64,000 nucleotides of DNA. Source: Lagopus muta. Lineage: Eukaryota; Chordata; Aves; Galliformes; Phasianidae. Location of the stretch: positions 43,118,103 through 43,182,102 of the forward strand of contig NC_064435.1 of NCBI RefSeq assembly GCF_023343835.1, in the 5' to 3' direction. Below, piece by piece: positions 1 through 14,700 of the stretch (positions are counted from its first letter, which is position 1; each line of letters starts with the position of its first letter). Both the position numbers and the translations under genes were made by a program. The notes beneath the pieces are model-generated. The model had not been told where the DNA came from. It did not search any database and worked only from the letters and a program-made list of their open reading frames with translations.

Positions 1-345
1 ACAAGAAAGTTTGAGGAACTGTGCTTGTCCAGCTTGGAGGAGACTTTGGGGAGATCTTACTGTGGTCTTCTAGTACTTAAAGGGAACTTAGGAAGGAGAA
101 AAGGTGGAATCGTTTTAAACTAAAGAAGGGGAGATTTAGATTAGATGTTAGGAATTTTTTTTGCTTAGAAGGTGCTGAGATGCTGGCACAGCTGCCCAGA
201 GATGCTGTATCCCCATCTCTTGAAGTGTTAAAGGTCAGGTTAGATGGGGCCCTGGGCAACCTGATCTAGTGGCTGACAACCCTGCCCATAGCAGGGGATT
301 TGGAACGAAGTCCTTTCCAGCTCAAGCCATTCTATTTTTCTGTAA
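1..345 (+). mobile_element. CR1 LINE 3' fragment, cut by window edge
   Basis: Plus orientation. Recognisable blocks include taaactaaagaaggggagat, agctgcccagagatgctgt, gggcaacctgatctagtgg and the final ccattctatttttctgtaa. These are the usual 3' UTR segments of avian CR1, in order. Diverged. Confidence 0.85.
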
Positions 346-1749
346 CTCATCAGCCAAATTATTTGGCTTGAAACAATATCTGAATAAGATAAATCAGCTG
401 AGGGTTGAAGGCTGGACTAAGACTAGCTGACCTGAATCCTTTTCTTGGCTTTTTCAACAGAACCAATACTCCTGGACAAGTCAGTTCACAACTCTACTTT
501 GGTTTCCCTCCCTGGAGAGCTGGCTACATATATTTCTTTACCATAAGATGTTTCTGGAAATTTTCATTAGAAGAGTACTAATATGAACACAGACACAAAA
601 CAGCAATTAACTTCATATCGAGGTTAATGGTTGCACATCAATCAACTTCATATCGAGGTTAATGGTTGCCCATCAATCCATATCACAGTTATCATTGTGA
701 CTACATGAAGACCCGGTAATATCTGTCTTTTAAATTGTTTTCACTCTCTTTTTATGAACAATGCATTAACTTCACAATTTAAAAAAATCTTTCTTTGTTC
801 AAAAAGTAGCCCTCTTTATTTTTTCTACTTGAGTATAGAAGTGAAACAAACAAAACAGATATACTGACAATTCATTTGGAGTATGTGAACACAAGTGGGA
901 AAAATGCAGAATTTCTTGACGTCTATCACCACTCAGCTTGCTTGCTTTCCAATAAAACCAGCTGTGGTATGTGTGTATCTCACTGTGTTTGCACGCTGCT
1001 TCATTTGCTTATATGCTGCTCTACCCCTATCTGTCCCTCCTATGTATATATTTATTATTTATTGTACAAACACGTATCAGTTAGTGACTTTGCAGTGATC
1101 TGCCCGTAAGCCTTAATAGTAAGCTGTTCAAATTCAAATGTAACTTAACTATACTAGAAACAACAACAAAACTCTTCCAAAACAAGAAGAAAAAAACATT
1201 CAGTAAGTGCTCAACCTTGATGTGGTGGAAAGGATTGTGTTTTCCCATGGTCCTACACCTATTCCAGCTGCAGTGATAGACCCAGCATCACATTGCAATA
1301 AACAGCTGTACAGATGGGCTCTAGAGCGAGGTAATGGAATTTGTCTTTAAGTTTGAGCATAAAAACACTAGGAAACAGCCTCTGCAAAGAACAGAAAGAG
1401 CAAGGTTGTCTCTTAAGGATGTCTGACCTTGACTGTATGAAAGCACTGTTTTGAGGGTTTATGTGCTGTCACAAGGGAGTTAGAAGACTGTTCTCTGTGC
1501 TTTGAAGAGAGACATAGTGTCTGGGAATATTTAACAATATTAAACTTTTAAACAACTGTGCAGAGGCTGAAAAGCATTAAATGAGAAAAAACATTTTAGA
1601 GGGCATGATGCTATATTATCAGTAGCTATTAACCGTGAAAACATGAGAAAAATAATTAAAAGCATTTAAAAAAATTCTCCCCAGAGAAACAGATGAAATA
1701 AACATTGCACCAATGAACTTAGAACAAATTTCCAAAATGATCTTATGAA
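346..1749. other. Intergenic, no gene seen
   Basis: AT-rich unique-looking DNA. Apart from the 35-bp duplication I see no repeat family, RNA gene or plausible exon. Open frames at 876-1109 and 895-1098 overlap each other and resemble no protein I know. Confidence 0.7.
609..678. repeat. 35-bp tandem duplication (two copies)
   Basis: Two adjacent 35-base copies beginning aacttcatatcgaggttaat, with one mismatch (gcaca versus gccca). Such near-identical copies suggest a recent local duplication. Confidence 0.95.
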
Positions 1750-1905
1750 GAAAGTAGCTGCCCAGAGAGGTTGTGGATGCCCTGTCCCTAGAGGTGTTCA
1801 AGGCCAGATTGGATGGTGGCCCTGCATGTGGAAGGGGATTAGAGATTCATGATCCCTGAGGTCCCTTCCAACCCTGGCCATTCTGTGATTCTGTGATTCT
1901 GTAGC
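1750..1905 (+). mobile_element. CR1 LINE 3' end
   Basis: Plus orientation. Contains agctgcccagagaggttgtg, gaggtgttcaaggccagatt and a terminal ccattctgtgattctgtgat, the classical CR1 3' UTR ending in ATTCTGTG octamer repeats. Relatively little diverged; 5' truncated. Confidence 0.92.
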
Positions 1906-2456
1906 AGCTGTGAAAGGAATAGAAAACGAAAAAATCTGCCATGTGGTGTAAAAGTTGTCATGATGTAACTAACAGCAAAGGAATGAGACTATTTGCTAGT
2001 GCTCCAATTAAAAATAACATTGGTACAGACACATTGTTTTCTCACATACGCATTCACATACATATGTGGTTTTGCCTGTCAAGTAGCCTGGCCCAAGGGG
2101 AGCGAGCTATTTACAAGCTGGACTGTTTGGACTGTTATCTGCAACTCAGTGATCCAATTTCTTTAACATTTTAACATCAACTATTTATTTTGTTTTAATA
2201 TTTTATATCAATTTTTATTTTTCTATTTGTAGGTATTTATTTTAACAATTTCAGTGAGATCTTCAGATTTTTTAAAAGTATTCCTTCAATTCATCCTACT
2301 GTGTAAGTGCCACCTCTCCATGAAAGAAACAAATACAAGCTTATTGCTTATTTAAAGAATATTTAATAAACTTATTTCTTGATATCAATATCAAAATTCA
2401 GTTTGTTTCTTTTTTTTTTTTTCTCCTTTTTTCTTTGCAGAGATTTTTTTTAGAGG

Positions 2457-2477
2457 CATCATCATCATCATCATCAC
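2457..2477. repeat. (CAT)n microsatellite
   Basis: About seven perfect CAT units after a T-rich stretch. Confidence 0.95.
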
Positions 2478-2580
2478 ATTTCCCCTGCTACCAAGTAGCA
2501 GCTTTCTGAGAATGAAGTTTGAATCACAACTGAAAAAAGACTGAAAAAACCCAGCAACTTTTAAAATATATGTCCTTCTA

Positions 2581-2607
2581 ACACACACACACAAATATAT
2601 ATATATA
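2581..2607. repeat. (AC)n-(AT)n compound microsatellite
   Basis: Thirteen bases of AC repeat followed directly by about thirteen bases of AT repeat. Confidence 0.92.
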
Positions 2608-5600
2608 CATTCAGAAATATTTATTGTTCATTGAAGAGGAGACAGAAAAATACAAATGTTCTTTGATTTAAAATTAAATAGCTAGTAATACCAAATTTCC
2701 CTCCCCCACTCCAAAAAAAAAGAAAAGTAGTGTTAATCAAACTAAATTTTGAAAATAACCACACTGTTGTTTATTCTACCCTATTCCTACACACATATGC
2801 TTTTTCCTTAGAGTTATTTCAGTTTAGCTCACAAAGAAAAAAGAGTATTTAGGACAAATATATTTAACACCTAATTATATGTAGAATACTCTAAGTAGAA
2901 AACATACTGTATATTGCATATCATATCAGATAAATCATTCTGTAGTATGTGTAATCTGCATTTGTACCATTAAAATCTGTGAGAAATTAAATAACTGAAG
3001 AAAAATTATTTCTGGCAGTGCGTTTTTTGCTCTACAAACACAAGGCTTGGTTGCTTTCCAACTTACTTCACTTCAAACCTCACTGTATGGAGGACACATT
3101 TTCTTCTATACTGGTAATAATCAAAAGTCTTTGATCTCAGTACTGTCCTCTATGTTCTCTCCATGTGGTAATAAGCTTGAAAGCCACAGAAATCATTTAG
3201 CTGCTAGTTTGTCATCTCAGTTGCATGCTTAAGGCACAGTTTGTTTTCCTGTATATATTTATGATTTTTCCTATCTGCTCCATCTCTACTATGGCATGGC
3301 ATACATTACCAGAATCTTGTTTGCCTAAGCACAAAAAGGACTGTACAGATAAGAGATCCTACTACAGAGTGAAATTACTTTCTTACAGTATTCTCCACCA
3401 CTGAGTTAGTCCTATACCTTATTCTGCATCTCTTCTTACCATTCCCTTAGAGGTCTTCTGCTCATAACTGATATCAGCCATAAATGTCAGAAAATCTTCT
3501 CACTGATTCTTAATTGCTGTTATTTCACTGCAGAGACTGATTTCTCTGATGCATCAGTGATAATTACATTTCTTGGGATCCTTACTGTGGCATTATCTCT
3601 CTCAACAACAGAAAACCTGGAAAAGGATCCAGAAATCCAGACACTAAACCTTAATGACTGCTGGGGAGAAGAGTCAGGCAACTGATCTCCTTTGAGCTAC
3701 CATCAGCTGGAGCAGCATTATGAGATGCTCCAAGCAAAGGGCAGGGATCAGCCACTTGAGCTATAAGAGCTGCTGGAAAAGCTGATGCTCTTCCTCTGGC
3801 ACCCACGCGAAGCTGGTGCTGGCAGTGGTGCTGCCACCAGCACTGTGATTACTTGGCAGCCTACTGACCTAGATGGCTTCCTGTTTTGTCTAAGCCTAAA
3901 GCCATCCCTGGCTCCAAATTCCCTGTTTGGCAAATGTTGGGAGGCACAGATATGACTAAAGCTTAGTGGCATTACAGGCAGTCCTCATGTCAGAGGTTTA
4001 GGTGCCGATGGGCCTCTACTGATGGTATTATGATGACAGAGGAATGTGGCTACAGCCCAGGTAGACACCAAGTGACAGAAGCATTTGAGATGCTATGTAT
4101 ATGCATACAATTCCCAATTATTTCTTTAAAACCTTTTCTGGTTATAGCTGCAAGTTATCCCAGTTTACCTAGGATGTACCTTCACTTATCATAGCATTAG
4201 TGCCCCACATACTGATTCCAGATGTAGATAAATAAAAAACAGTGATAAAAACATAGTAAATAACACCAATTATTTGCCTTTTTTTTTTTTTTTTTAATTA
4301 TGACTGATAATGATTAACAGAAGGAGGGGAAGTAATTTTTTAATATGGAATTCCAGATTTCATACAACTAGCAAAAAGAAATTTGGCTAACACTTCTGAT
4401 TAATTCTCAAACAGAATTTCTGTACGTTTCTACACTTTAAAACAACAACAAAACCAAAGCAATGAGAAAAAAATAGCAAACCAAAACAACAAAAATACCC
4501 AACACCATTGCTGTGTTCTCCTCCCCCTCAATCTAATAACCATTCTGCCTGAACAAAGAAGTACCACTGAATTTTATTATCACCTTTTCTCACTTCTATC
4601 TTTCAAGGCTCATAGAAATCATTGCAAAGACATACCCAACAAAAATGAAATCCACCATCAGCAATCCATCAATTTTTTTTCTCAGACTTCTTCACTCCCT
4701 TCCCTTCTGCATACACATCTGCTTCTGTTTGTATTTTCCATTGAGATGCAAAGTTGAAAAAATGAAACTGGACTCCATTCTAGATAAGGCAGAGACAGGC
4801 AAAGAAAGTTGATGTGGCATGGCCCAAGTGGAACTGGTCCTTTGGAGTTGATTCCTAGTTTCACTGTAGACAAATCTATAGTCCTTGTGATGCTCATTAT
4901 GTTGTTTATTGGAGAGTGAAAGGTTGGCAATGTCTTTCCATACATCCTTGTTGTATGAATTGCTAAGGTCAGTCCTGAGTCTTTCTGGAGATATGGGGAG
5001 ACGCACTGGAGAAAACTTCTCCTCCCAGGGATATCCCTAGGGTTTAGACAGTAATTTCAGAAGTCCAGGACCGTGTCTCAGCTGATACACAAACTGTAAT
5101 CAGCGCAGACTTTTCCTCTAGGGACAGGCCTACAAGCGTGTAAAGAACAGAAAACAAAATAAGACTCAGAGATTTAAAATCTCATAGAACAACTGTGTCA
5201 TGCTGATCTGCATGATAGCTAGCAAAATGACAGCAGGAGCAGATTTTTCTTGTCATTCTTATTTTTCCTCTTTGTTAATGGGCCCAATGTGCTAACTCAA
5301 ACAGCAGAAACAGCACAGCCTTGTTACTGTTTTCTTTTCCCCAAACTGTTTTGCTTTACTATGGTTTTGATTACACTCCAAATGTCTCTGCTGAGATCTG
5401 TGTTTATCTAGCAGTTTTTGAAGGAGCAGCAACTGTGAAATAGCCTTAATATGTTCAGAACAATGGAAATCATTTATTAATTCAACAAATAAATAATCAT
5501 GTACAGGTGAAAAATTGTAAAGTATTCAGTCTACAGTGTATCAAGTATATGTGATGAAAAGTTGTTTGCACTCTTGTCATTGAGACTCCCAGGGGATGGA

Positions 5601-8600
5601 GGCAAGCTAGTCTGGATATGGAAAAGCAAGTTATAAGGACAAGATTCTGCCCTGAAAAACCCATGGTCAACTCTATGATGTCCTATTTGAGATCTCTGTA
5701 TGAGATTTCTTGGCACACATAGACTTGGAGGATGAATGAGTCATCTCAGCTTACCAATAAACATTTATATATTTTATATTGTGTTCTTTGGAATAAGGAT
5801 TCAAGGTTGGCCCTCCCAGCTCCCAGTTCCATGGGAAAAAAAGCAGGTTGTCATAGAGCCATTTTTAACTTCCCTTGGCAGATGGCTAATACCTAGGGCA
5901 CTCTCATTAAAGGTGTAGAAATGAGACAGAAGATGAATTTAAACATATATGTCTCATAGAGGAAGTATTATGGACTGAGTACTACAGATGTCTGGATTAA
6001 ACTCTGTCTTCCTATATCTAATGAGAAAGGAAGGATGAAAGTATCTGCCTCGAACAGGAGATTCAAATAGCATATAGATGGCTTCTTAATATTCTTCACA
6101 GCCATGGATAAACTGCTAAGTTTCCCTTAATACTACTGAGTAGTCAGTTTGGGTTGCTTCCCATTTCTAGTGCTGGTTCTTCAGGATCCTCATATAAGAA
6201 CTTAAACTGTTGCTAAGTGCAATGGGAAGATTTGGCATTGAACTTAAGGGCTATGAGGTATGCTGATGAAGTGGCCAAAAAATGAAAACAACATTCTAAC
6301 TTTTGTTATGTGAACATTTTTATTTTAGTTCTTGTTGCTAGGAATTGTTCTTAGCTCCACTGAAATCTGTTGCCAAACCCATGTGGACTTCAGTGGAGCA
6401 GTCAAGTCTCACGGTCATGCTGGTCTCTTTCACAGAGATTATTAATAAGCAGAATGAAGGGCTCAGTGCCGATGGAGTCCTAATGGTTTAGCCAACACAG
6501 ATAATAAAGTAAAGAAAGAACAAATGAACTTCACTCATCAAACGCTTCTTTTTAATGGGAGGCTGCGTGGAGCCTCATTTGACTAAAAGCATTATTACAG
6601 ATTGTGCACAGGCTATATCGATGAGAAGGTTTTCAAAGAAATTGCTGTGACTGTTGGCTGTAGGAATCTTTGCTGTTACCTGAAATGGTTCCTTATCAAG
6701 GAAGTAATGGCAGGGTAAGACAGGTGATTGTCAGTCACTGGAGTAATAATTGGAGAAAACAAAAAATGGTACAATCCAATTAAATATTTTTATTTTAAAA
6801 CTAAAAGGCATCATTAAGTCATTAACTCTAGATAAAGAATAAGTTTCTCACAAGACAGTTTCATGAGGCAGAACAGTTCAATGGTGTAATCAACTCAGTA
6901 CTTCCAGTAGATGTAGCACTGCTGTCACCTTGGTTGTGGACAGAACAGGGATCTGGGGACACCACAAATTATGGGCTTTTAAAGTAGCTTTTAAAGTAGT
7001 TTTTATTTCCTCACTACAGCTCATCTCATTCTCTTGCCACGATATTGGCACCACTTGTGTTCCTGTTAGTGGATGATCATAATTAGACTGGAGCAAAACC
7101 ACAGCATCAAGACCTTTTTACTGTATCAGTACATCTTATCAGTATCGTTATGTTTCTGTGCTACAGATCCAATTGTAAATATCTTCATGGTCTTCACATT
7201 GTACATGGCTGCATAACTGATGTCTAGTTGTTCGCTAGGTAGAACTGGACTGTGGTTAGTCCTTTCTTATTTGGTTCTGCAATGAACTCTCTGTAAGGAA
7301 AAGATATGTGATTTCAACATAGTAACTCCTGCACATTCATTATCACTTATTCATTCCTTAACAGGAATATTACAGTTCTGAAGGATTCATCTGCAGCCTG
7401 TCCAAACCCGTCAGGTCACACGTGCTGAGTAGACTCACTCACACTTTTGGTCCCACTCTCAGCCTGTCCCCTCATGGAGATGTCTCAGGCTTTGGAACAC
7501 ATTGGCTTCTCTGTTTGACGACACCATGCGTCACATGCAGATGGCAACTGTTATCTGCTCTTTCCCCAGAAACAACCCTCTGAGTACGTTCTGTTTCACC
7601 ACCCGCTTTCCAGCATGACTCCCATATCTTGCAAAATCTGCTTGCAACACATTGAACAGCTCCTTTTAGTGTAGCGTTATTTAAGCTCTTCTAAAGACTT
7701 GTACATGAGTTGAGAAGTAAATGTAATTCTGACTCTTTTCAGTCATCTTTATATTTATCTTGGAAAGCCAGAAACACTTGAGCATAATGTGACTACTGAA
7801 CTCTGGACAACAAATGACCTCAAAGCACATAGGGAAATCTAGTAGGGTGTTTTTTTGTTGTTGTTGGTTGTTTTTTTTTTGCTGATTAAAGCAAGTATTT
7901 TCTACTGCTTATGATCAAGCTGCATGACTGTACCCCCAGAGCAAAGTGGACTTGTATGACATACACTTACTAATTAATTCCTAGCTTATTTCTTTTCATT
8001 GCTAACCTTTCATATATGCATGGGCGGAGTACTCATTGGCAGCCCAAACCTGTTCAACAAGAAAGAAACTGCTTCACAGAAGATGTATAAACCTCCATTA
8101 CACACTTAAAAATTGTTAAGTGATTACCTTAAGATACCCTGGAGTTTCACTGTCTTTCAAAAAAATTTTATTCAGAGGAAACTTGCTATCTGACTATTGC
8201 TATCTGCTACCTATTTTTGAAGAAATGTGCCAATTTGGTAAAACTTTATCAGGCACAGGATGTAGTCTCATAATGAGTTGATTATGTCTGGTTAATTCAA
8301 CAGTCCAAGATATGAAATTTGAAGTTTTTTGTTGTTCTGGGCCATGAGTATCTTTCCTGCTAAAGACACAGGCTGGGGGAAATACTTCAGTTTTTGCAGT
8401 ATGATGAAAAACAGGAATACCCCAAACTAGAAAACTCATGTGATAGGAAACATGAACTTCAATCATCTTTACGTTATGTCATTCAAATTCTCAGTCACGA
8501 CGTCAAATAGACAATATTTCTTTCAGTGCCTTCATTTTCAGAGTGATGTATAGAGAAAAAAAAACCATTAAAATATGTGTTCACTTTGGACTCCCTGATT

Positions 8601-9639
8601 GATTTTTAAAGCTTGTTACAGAACAGCAACTTACATATTATAGAAGGAGAGTATTAAAAGACACACATCATAGCTTTAATTTTGCAAAAGAGCCAGTAAG
8701 AAATCTCAGAAATGCACTAATTTGTAAAATATAAGCAGCTTTGATTCAAGAAAAATTTGCCCAGCTGTTGAAATTTCTCTGTACTGCTGTTTAGGTCATG
8801 TGATGCTATAATGACAAATGAGCTGACTACACTGACTGAAGCATCATGCTTGGGAAAAACCTTATGAAGCATTTGATTTTAAAAGAATATTGTAATTCTA
8901 ATAGAACTAAATAAAATGTAACAAAAATGGAGTCATTTTCTCACGTTGCTCACATACACAAAGGGATGATTCAAGCTCGTTTTTTCTCTGCTTACATTTA
9001 CAAATGGCCAATCACATGCATGGGATGAAATTCCACTAAATGACTTATTGAAAAACTGCACCAAATTATGTGAAAAGGGCAGGGTAAATGTCCTTTTTTT
9101 GGAGCATGCTCTTCTACTGTATGCCTTTCTCATGATTGTATCACAGAAAAAGTGGTCCCAGCTGGGCTACCACCAGGGCATGGGCATCTTTAGGATGACA
9201 CATCTCACTTGCGTTGCTTGTTATTGTGTTTGGCTGCTCTCCTCTCTTCACACCTGTGACTCATATGTGTATATGCCTCTTTTTAATATATTTTATAATA
9301 AATCCTTTACTATGGTGGAGTTGAACTGTTCTAGACAGCCTATATTATGGTGACTCATTATTATCTAAACATTCAAAGGTAGAACTGGATCTATGTTGTC
9401 TGGTTTCAGCATAGGCAAACTCAGCTTACAAACATGTGTTTGCCTGCAGCTGTATCACATAAAAACAAACTTTAATTTGCTATGCCAAAAGCTGTATTCA
9501 TTAGTCAATCTTGAATTTCAAATCCTGACTTGTAATAGGAAATCAAGAGAAATAAATGTTTTAATAAATGTAAACATCAAGTTTATATGAGAAATATTTG
9601 TTCTAATTATCAGGGTACTCTTGATCTCTGCAGCATGAG

Positions 9640-10075
9640 TGTCCTGTGCTGTCCTGGTCCTGGAAGAGATTCAGTAGATACAGAAAAGAGCAATAAAGAT
9701 GATCAAAGGTATGAACACTTCCAATTACACAGGTGAGGAGACTTCAGCCTGGCAAACAGAAAACTAAGGGGATATATGATAAAGCTATGAAAAATGGGGA
9801 GTGGCATGGGAAGTGTGAATGGGGATCAGTTGTTCATTGTCTCCCTCAGTTGTAGAAATAATGACATCAGATGAATCCATAAGTCATTGGTTCAAAACAA
9901 ACAAAAAGAGATTTTTCTTTTCTCATGCAGCATGTATTAAGATTAAACACTATTGTAAGAGCTTTGTGGTTGCTAGGAATTTGCACATATTGAAGGACAA
10001 ACTGGATAATTTCATGGAAGTAAGATCTATAGAGGCACAGAATATACATATGGAAGTCCGCGACTAGCAAATAAT
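9640..10075 (+). mobile_element. Old CR1-related LINE fragment
   Basis: Plus orientation. Contains agaaaagagcaataaagatg, gaacacttccaatta, aaggggatatatgataaagc, the ggttcaaaacaaacaaaaag block, and acaaactggataatttcatg. These follow the order of the older CR1/L3-like 3' region. Strong divergence suggests an ancient insertion. Confidence 0.7.
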
Positions 10076-10982
10076 CAGTCTGTTGAAATGCTTGGTAGAA
10101 TTACTACTTACCTGCCCTTCTTTTAGTTGTTATTCTGTTTTTGTTTGTTATCTTGGTCTGGTTCAGTGAAGTTATATGGTTCATCTGTAATTTTTGGGTC
10201 CTTACCCAATAACTATAAGCCTGTCTATCAAAATTAATTCTCAAAGAATGTTGCAGTAAATGTGCCAGAGTATAAATAAAGTATGAATTAATATAGCATT
10301 ATCTGTATTAAAAAGGAAAGAAAACATAGAACAGTAGAAAAAATATTTCAAGTTTAAATATGCATTTATATTTTTTACTATGTCTTCCATTATTATATAA
10401 AATCTTTAAGAGATTTTAACTTTGCTATGAAAATATATTACAAGATTATGTTTTTCAATCAGTTATGTAAAGTGCTAAAATGTATTTTTAAAAGTCACTA
10501 CATTCTTATGACTATGAACTTGCCCATTTAAGACAAAGAAAATGCACAAGGTAAAAGGAATGGGAAGGCAGATAGTTATATGTTGAAGAATCTGACCTGT
10601 AATATAGTCAGTCTCGTTACTTTCCATACAGACTGCTTTTACAATATTACTATACCCGAAATCCTACTGAAATATACTCTGAAATTGATCAAGGTTTTAA
10701 TTGTGAAATATAACAGTCAATTATGCATTTCACTTGACAATTTAGTGATAGGAAATTCAAAATTTGAAATACCTTGATGAGATACTAAATGAGTAAGTAT
10801 TTATTTGGTTCTGGTGGATCTGCTTTACCTGTTTGGAAGGTGAAAAACATCTTCATTTCCAAGTAGAAAGCGGTACTGCTCAGACTGCTGAATTGACAGC
10901 ATTTTTAAACTAATTGTTATCCTCAACTCTGTGGAATGGAAATAGAGGCAGAATTATATGGACATATTGCCAGATTCTGCAC
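10076..10982. other. Intergenic, nothing recognised
   Basis: Very AT-rich spacer between two plus-strand CR1 fragments. No coding or RNA feature visible. Confidence 0.7.
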
Positions 10983-11700
10983 CTGTAAAGGGGTAACCTT
11001 GGCTATTCATGCAGACTGGGAGATGAGACACTGGAAAGAAGCTCTGCTGCAAGGCATCTGAGGATCTTGGTCAACAGCAAGTTGAACATAAGTCAGGAAT
11101 GTGCCCAGGCAGTGAGGAAGGTCAACAATATCCTGGGATGCATCAAACAGCATCGCTCCTCTCAAGCTAGTTGAGGGAAGTGATTATTCTGCTCTACAAT
11201 GGGGCCTCACATTGAGTACTGTGTACAGTTTTGGATTCTATAGTCCAAAAGGGTCATAAAACGAGGGCTAAAAAGATGGGGAAAAGTCTAGAGGGGAAGA
11301 TGTATGAGCAGGGCCTGAGGTCCTTTGGTTTGTTCAGCCCAGAGGTGACTTGAGGGGAAATCTCATGGCAGCCAACAGTTTCCTCATGAGGCTAGCAGAG
11401 GGACAGGCACTGATCTTTGCTCTCTGCTGACAGTGATAGGACCTGACGGAATGGCATGAAACTGTGACTGGGGCGGGTCAGGCTGGATATCAGGAAAGGG
11501 TTCTTCACCGGATAGTGGCTGGGCACTGGAACAGGTGCCCCAGGGAAACAGTCACAGCACAGAGTTGCTGGCATTGAAGAAGCATCTGGGCAAAGCTTTA
11601 AGTCATATTTTTTGACTTTTAGGTGATCCTATGTGGATCCAGGAGTTGGATGCAATAATCCCTGTAGGTCCCTTCTACCTCTGGGTATTCTGTGATTCTA
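10983..11700 (+). mobile_element. CR1 LINE, 3' part of ORF2 plus 3' UTR
   Basis: Plus orientation. Contains cagactgggagatgagacac, gacctgaggtcctttggttt and caggctggatatcaggaaag, ending ctgggtattctgtgattcta. This corresponds to the ORF2 C-terminal coding region and 3' UTR of CR1, with frames broken. Confidence 0.88.
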
Positions 11701-14700
11701 CTACATTTTCTGTGATGATGAGAGCCCATTATTACAGGCTCACATGAAGCAAGTTTGCATAAGCAAATGTTAATCCAGCAAGTAAAGCAAGCAGATATCA
11801 AAGTGAAATTTATGACACTTTGGCATAAATGAAAGCAAAGGCCTTACACCTTGATTTCTTTGAGGAAGAGGGGAGTATTTGCCTCAGTAACAAAAACTAA
11901 ATAGCAGCAAACAGGCAAGAAATCCATTCAGTAGTAATGCAATACATGATGTGAGAGGTTAATTGGGCTTTCCAGCACTTTGCTATGCTACTAATAGCAG
12001 TTCCTTTCCTGGCACTTCACCTGTCATTGTCATTCACCTGTCATTCACCTGGACAAGACAGCACAGATCCTCAAACTATCCAGCATGTACCATCAAAGTC
12101 TGTCTTGGCTAGTCAGAGACTCATGACTCATGCTCCAGAGGGCAATAAATAGGATAAAATTCTGTATCAACCTCTTTGTGAGATGCTGTGGGGAATGGCT
12201 CCTCACTCTACAAAGAAACTGCACTTTAGTATCTCACCAAAGTCTCTTTTTCAATCAAGAAGGATATTTCATTACTCTCAATGTCTTACACTGCAAACCT
12301 GTTGGAGCAGTTTATGATGTATTAATGACTTTTGGGAAAGGGGGATAGAGAAGGTGTCATCCAAAGGCAGAAATGGACCTTCCTCTCTCACTGGGACAAA
12401 GTCTGGTGGGAACAGAACTTTCCAGCAACAGGTGGCAAGAAAGAGACAAAGCAATCAATTAGGAGACAGGTGATTAAGTCAAGTAGAGCAAGTGTGCAGA
12501 AGGGGAATGAAGGGAACCAGACATGCAAATAGTGGGTAAATCTTGTTAGCACTGAAGGAGCCTATGTTTAACATAATGTGGGAATGAGAACCATAGAAAG
12601 ATGCTGAGAGAAAGGAATTCAGGAAGAGGACTTCGGAAAGTATGGAAATAGGCAACCAAACTTGCCCAGAAGTTTGAATGGGAAGTAAATGTGGCCAAGT
12701 GTTTAAAAGATAATACTGGGATGGAAATAACCCTCTCATCTCAAATGGAGTAAGGAAATTTGTTAGAGAGAAATTCAAAGAAAAATGATATTGCATGGAA
12801 GACAATACAGATTGTTGAATTTCTGTTTAACAAAATTTTGTTAAATTTTGTTAAATTCTCTGAAAAAGCATCAAATCATAGAAGCCAGAAGGGAGAAATC
12901 TTTGCCTCTGCCTCATTCTTGAGATATCTTGTAGCTGCCAGGCTTTATGCTCCTTCCTCCTTTCTTTCAATCACATAGTTGAAATCTACAACTCTGCTAC
13001 TGGAGGACAGTCAAATCTTTGGGATATTATCACTTACAAGTCAGTCTAATTGAAATCAGAACTGACATTTATTTCTTATAGCAATCTCTAATACCTTAAA
13101 TTCAAACTGTGTTTAAGTCAGAAATCACATTTTTGCTGAAAAATATATATATATATATAATATAAAGTGCTTATATACTGTATATAGCATAAATATTATT
13201 TTTCCCTAATGCTGTCCTTCTAGGGCTACCATGCTCTGTCTCTGGAAAGTCTCCTGTTAAATAAGACATTTTTTTTTCTGGTCAAAGATATTTTTTGACA
13301 CTGTCTCATAACTGTCTTCAGTGATTTGTGAAATTTCTTAGTATTTTGCATTTATTTATTCTTTTGTCTCTTTGTTTATTTTTTTTTACAAAGATATAAT
13401 AATATATAAATCCGTATCCTGATACAAAAATATTCTGATAATCGTACACTGTTTCCCCAAGTTATAATAGAAATCTTCTGATCTTGTAACACATATTTTG
13501 ACAACATGTTGTTACAGTAATAGGAGGGGTTTATTATAGTAAATGAAAGAGAGGAACCTATGGATGTTCCACCCAATGGTGCACTACTTTTCAATGAATT
13601 AAAGCAGTGTAAACAAAGAAAGGATCAGTTTTCTACAACATCAATTAGGTTATAATTAAAGGACAGCAACCAACACAACTAATTATTAGGAGATGGGAAT
13701 TTGATAACTTTGGGGAAAAGACATCTCTGACGCTTTTGCTTACAACAACAAGGAGCTGGACTCATCGACCCTGTCAAGGTCTTTTGTAGCCTTATATTAT
13801 GACAGTCTATTTTTGGGCTGACCATTTTAATGCCATTTACTCAATCTGGAGACAATAAGGACAAAGATTTCCTTGAATGTGTCAGCTTTTTGAATGTCAG
13901 GTAGATATTGTGCGCTTATTAAATCCCTGGCACTCTTTTACTCCTTCAAAAATGATTCAATAGTTTTACTATAAGAGTTAAAATTTAATTTGCCTTTATT
14001 TCTAGAAATATATTCTGCTGCTCTGTGTTACCTTAAATTAACTGTGATCTACTCTTCCTCCATTGCTGTACATTTCCAGGCCCACTAATACATTATAAAA
14101 ACAAAAATTAGTAGTAAAGTTTGTATGATCTTAAAATGCAGCTGTTATGCATGAAAGAAATACAACAGGTGCTCCCTCGGAGTGAGGCAGGGATCTGTAG
14201 CTAGCATAGAGATGGAGGTGTTTTAAAACTGAAAATGGACACATGATTGACAGTGGTCAGTGAATGTCTCAGAGTGCAACTGACTACTGACTGAAGAAAG
14301 ACAATATCACAACTGTTAACAAAAGAGAAGTGATTAATGTTAAAATCCTGCGGTGTGAGGAAGGTTGGTAAAGAGTTTATGTTGACAGCAGGCACAGCAC
14401 CGCTCATTTAGAGACCCCTGCCAAGATACGTTGACTGAAAAAACAGCAACTGATGGCATGCATTTGCTTTTTGCAGTCTGATAAGGAACAGGGTCAACAT
14501 AATGAATAGGCAGAATTCAGATTCTGAATTTCATCATCAACAAAGATAAAACTATATGACTTCATTTTTACTTTAGCCATTATAAGAATGTCAGAGCTGA
14601 GAAGCCTGGTATGCAGGTTTTGTGCATAGTTTTTCATTTTAGTTTCTGTCTACATGAGTTAATCTGCCTTAGTTGACACTGAATATTACTTATTACTCTA

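Larger units (their letters stand above)
1906..9639. other. Intergenic, no gene seen
   Basis: AT-rich DNA with the microsatellites near 2457-2607 and scattered T or A runs. A modestly GC-richer patch lies at about 3660-3950. Short open frames show no recognisable domain, no splice-compatible exon chain and no CpG-rich start. Confidence 0.65.

Noticed and set aside
12130..12978. Series of short open frames (66-108 codons)
   Set aside because: Frames alternate and overlap on both strands; no protein resemblance, no CpG-rich start and no splice-consistent chain.
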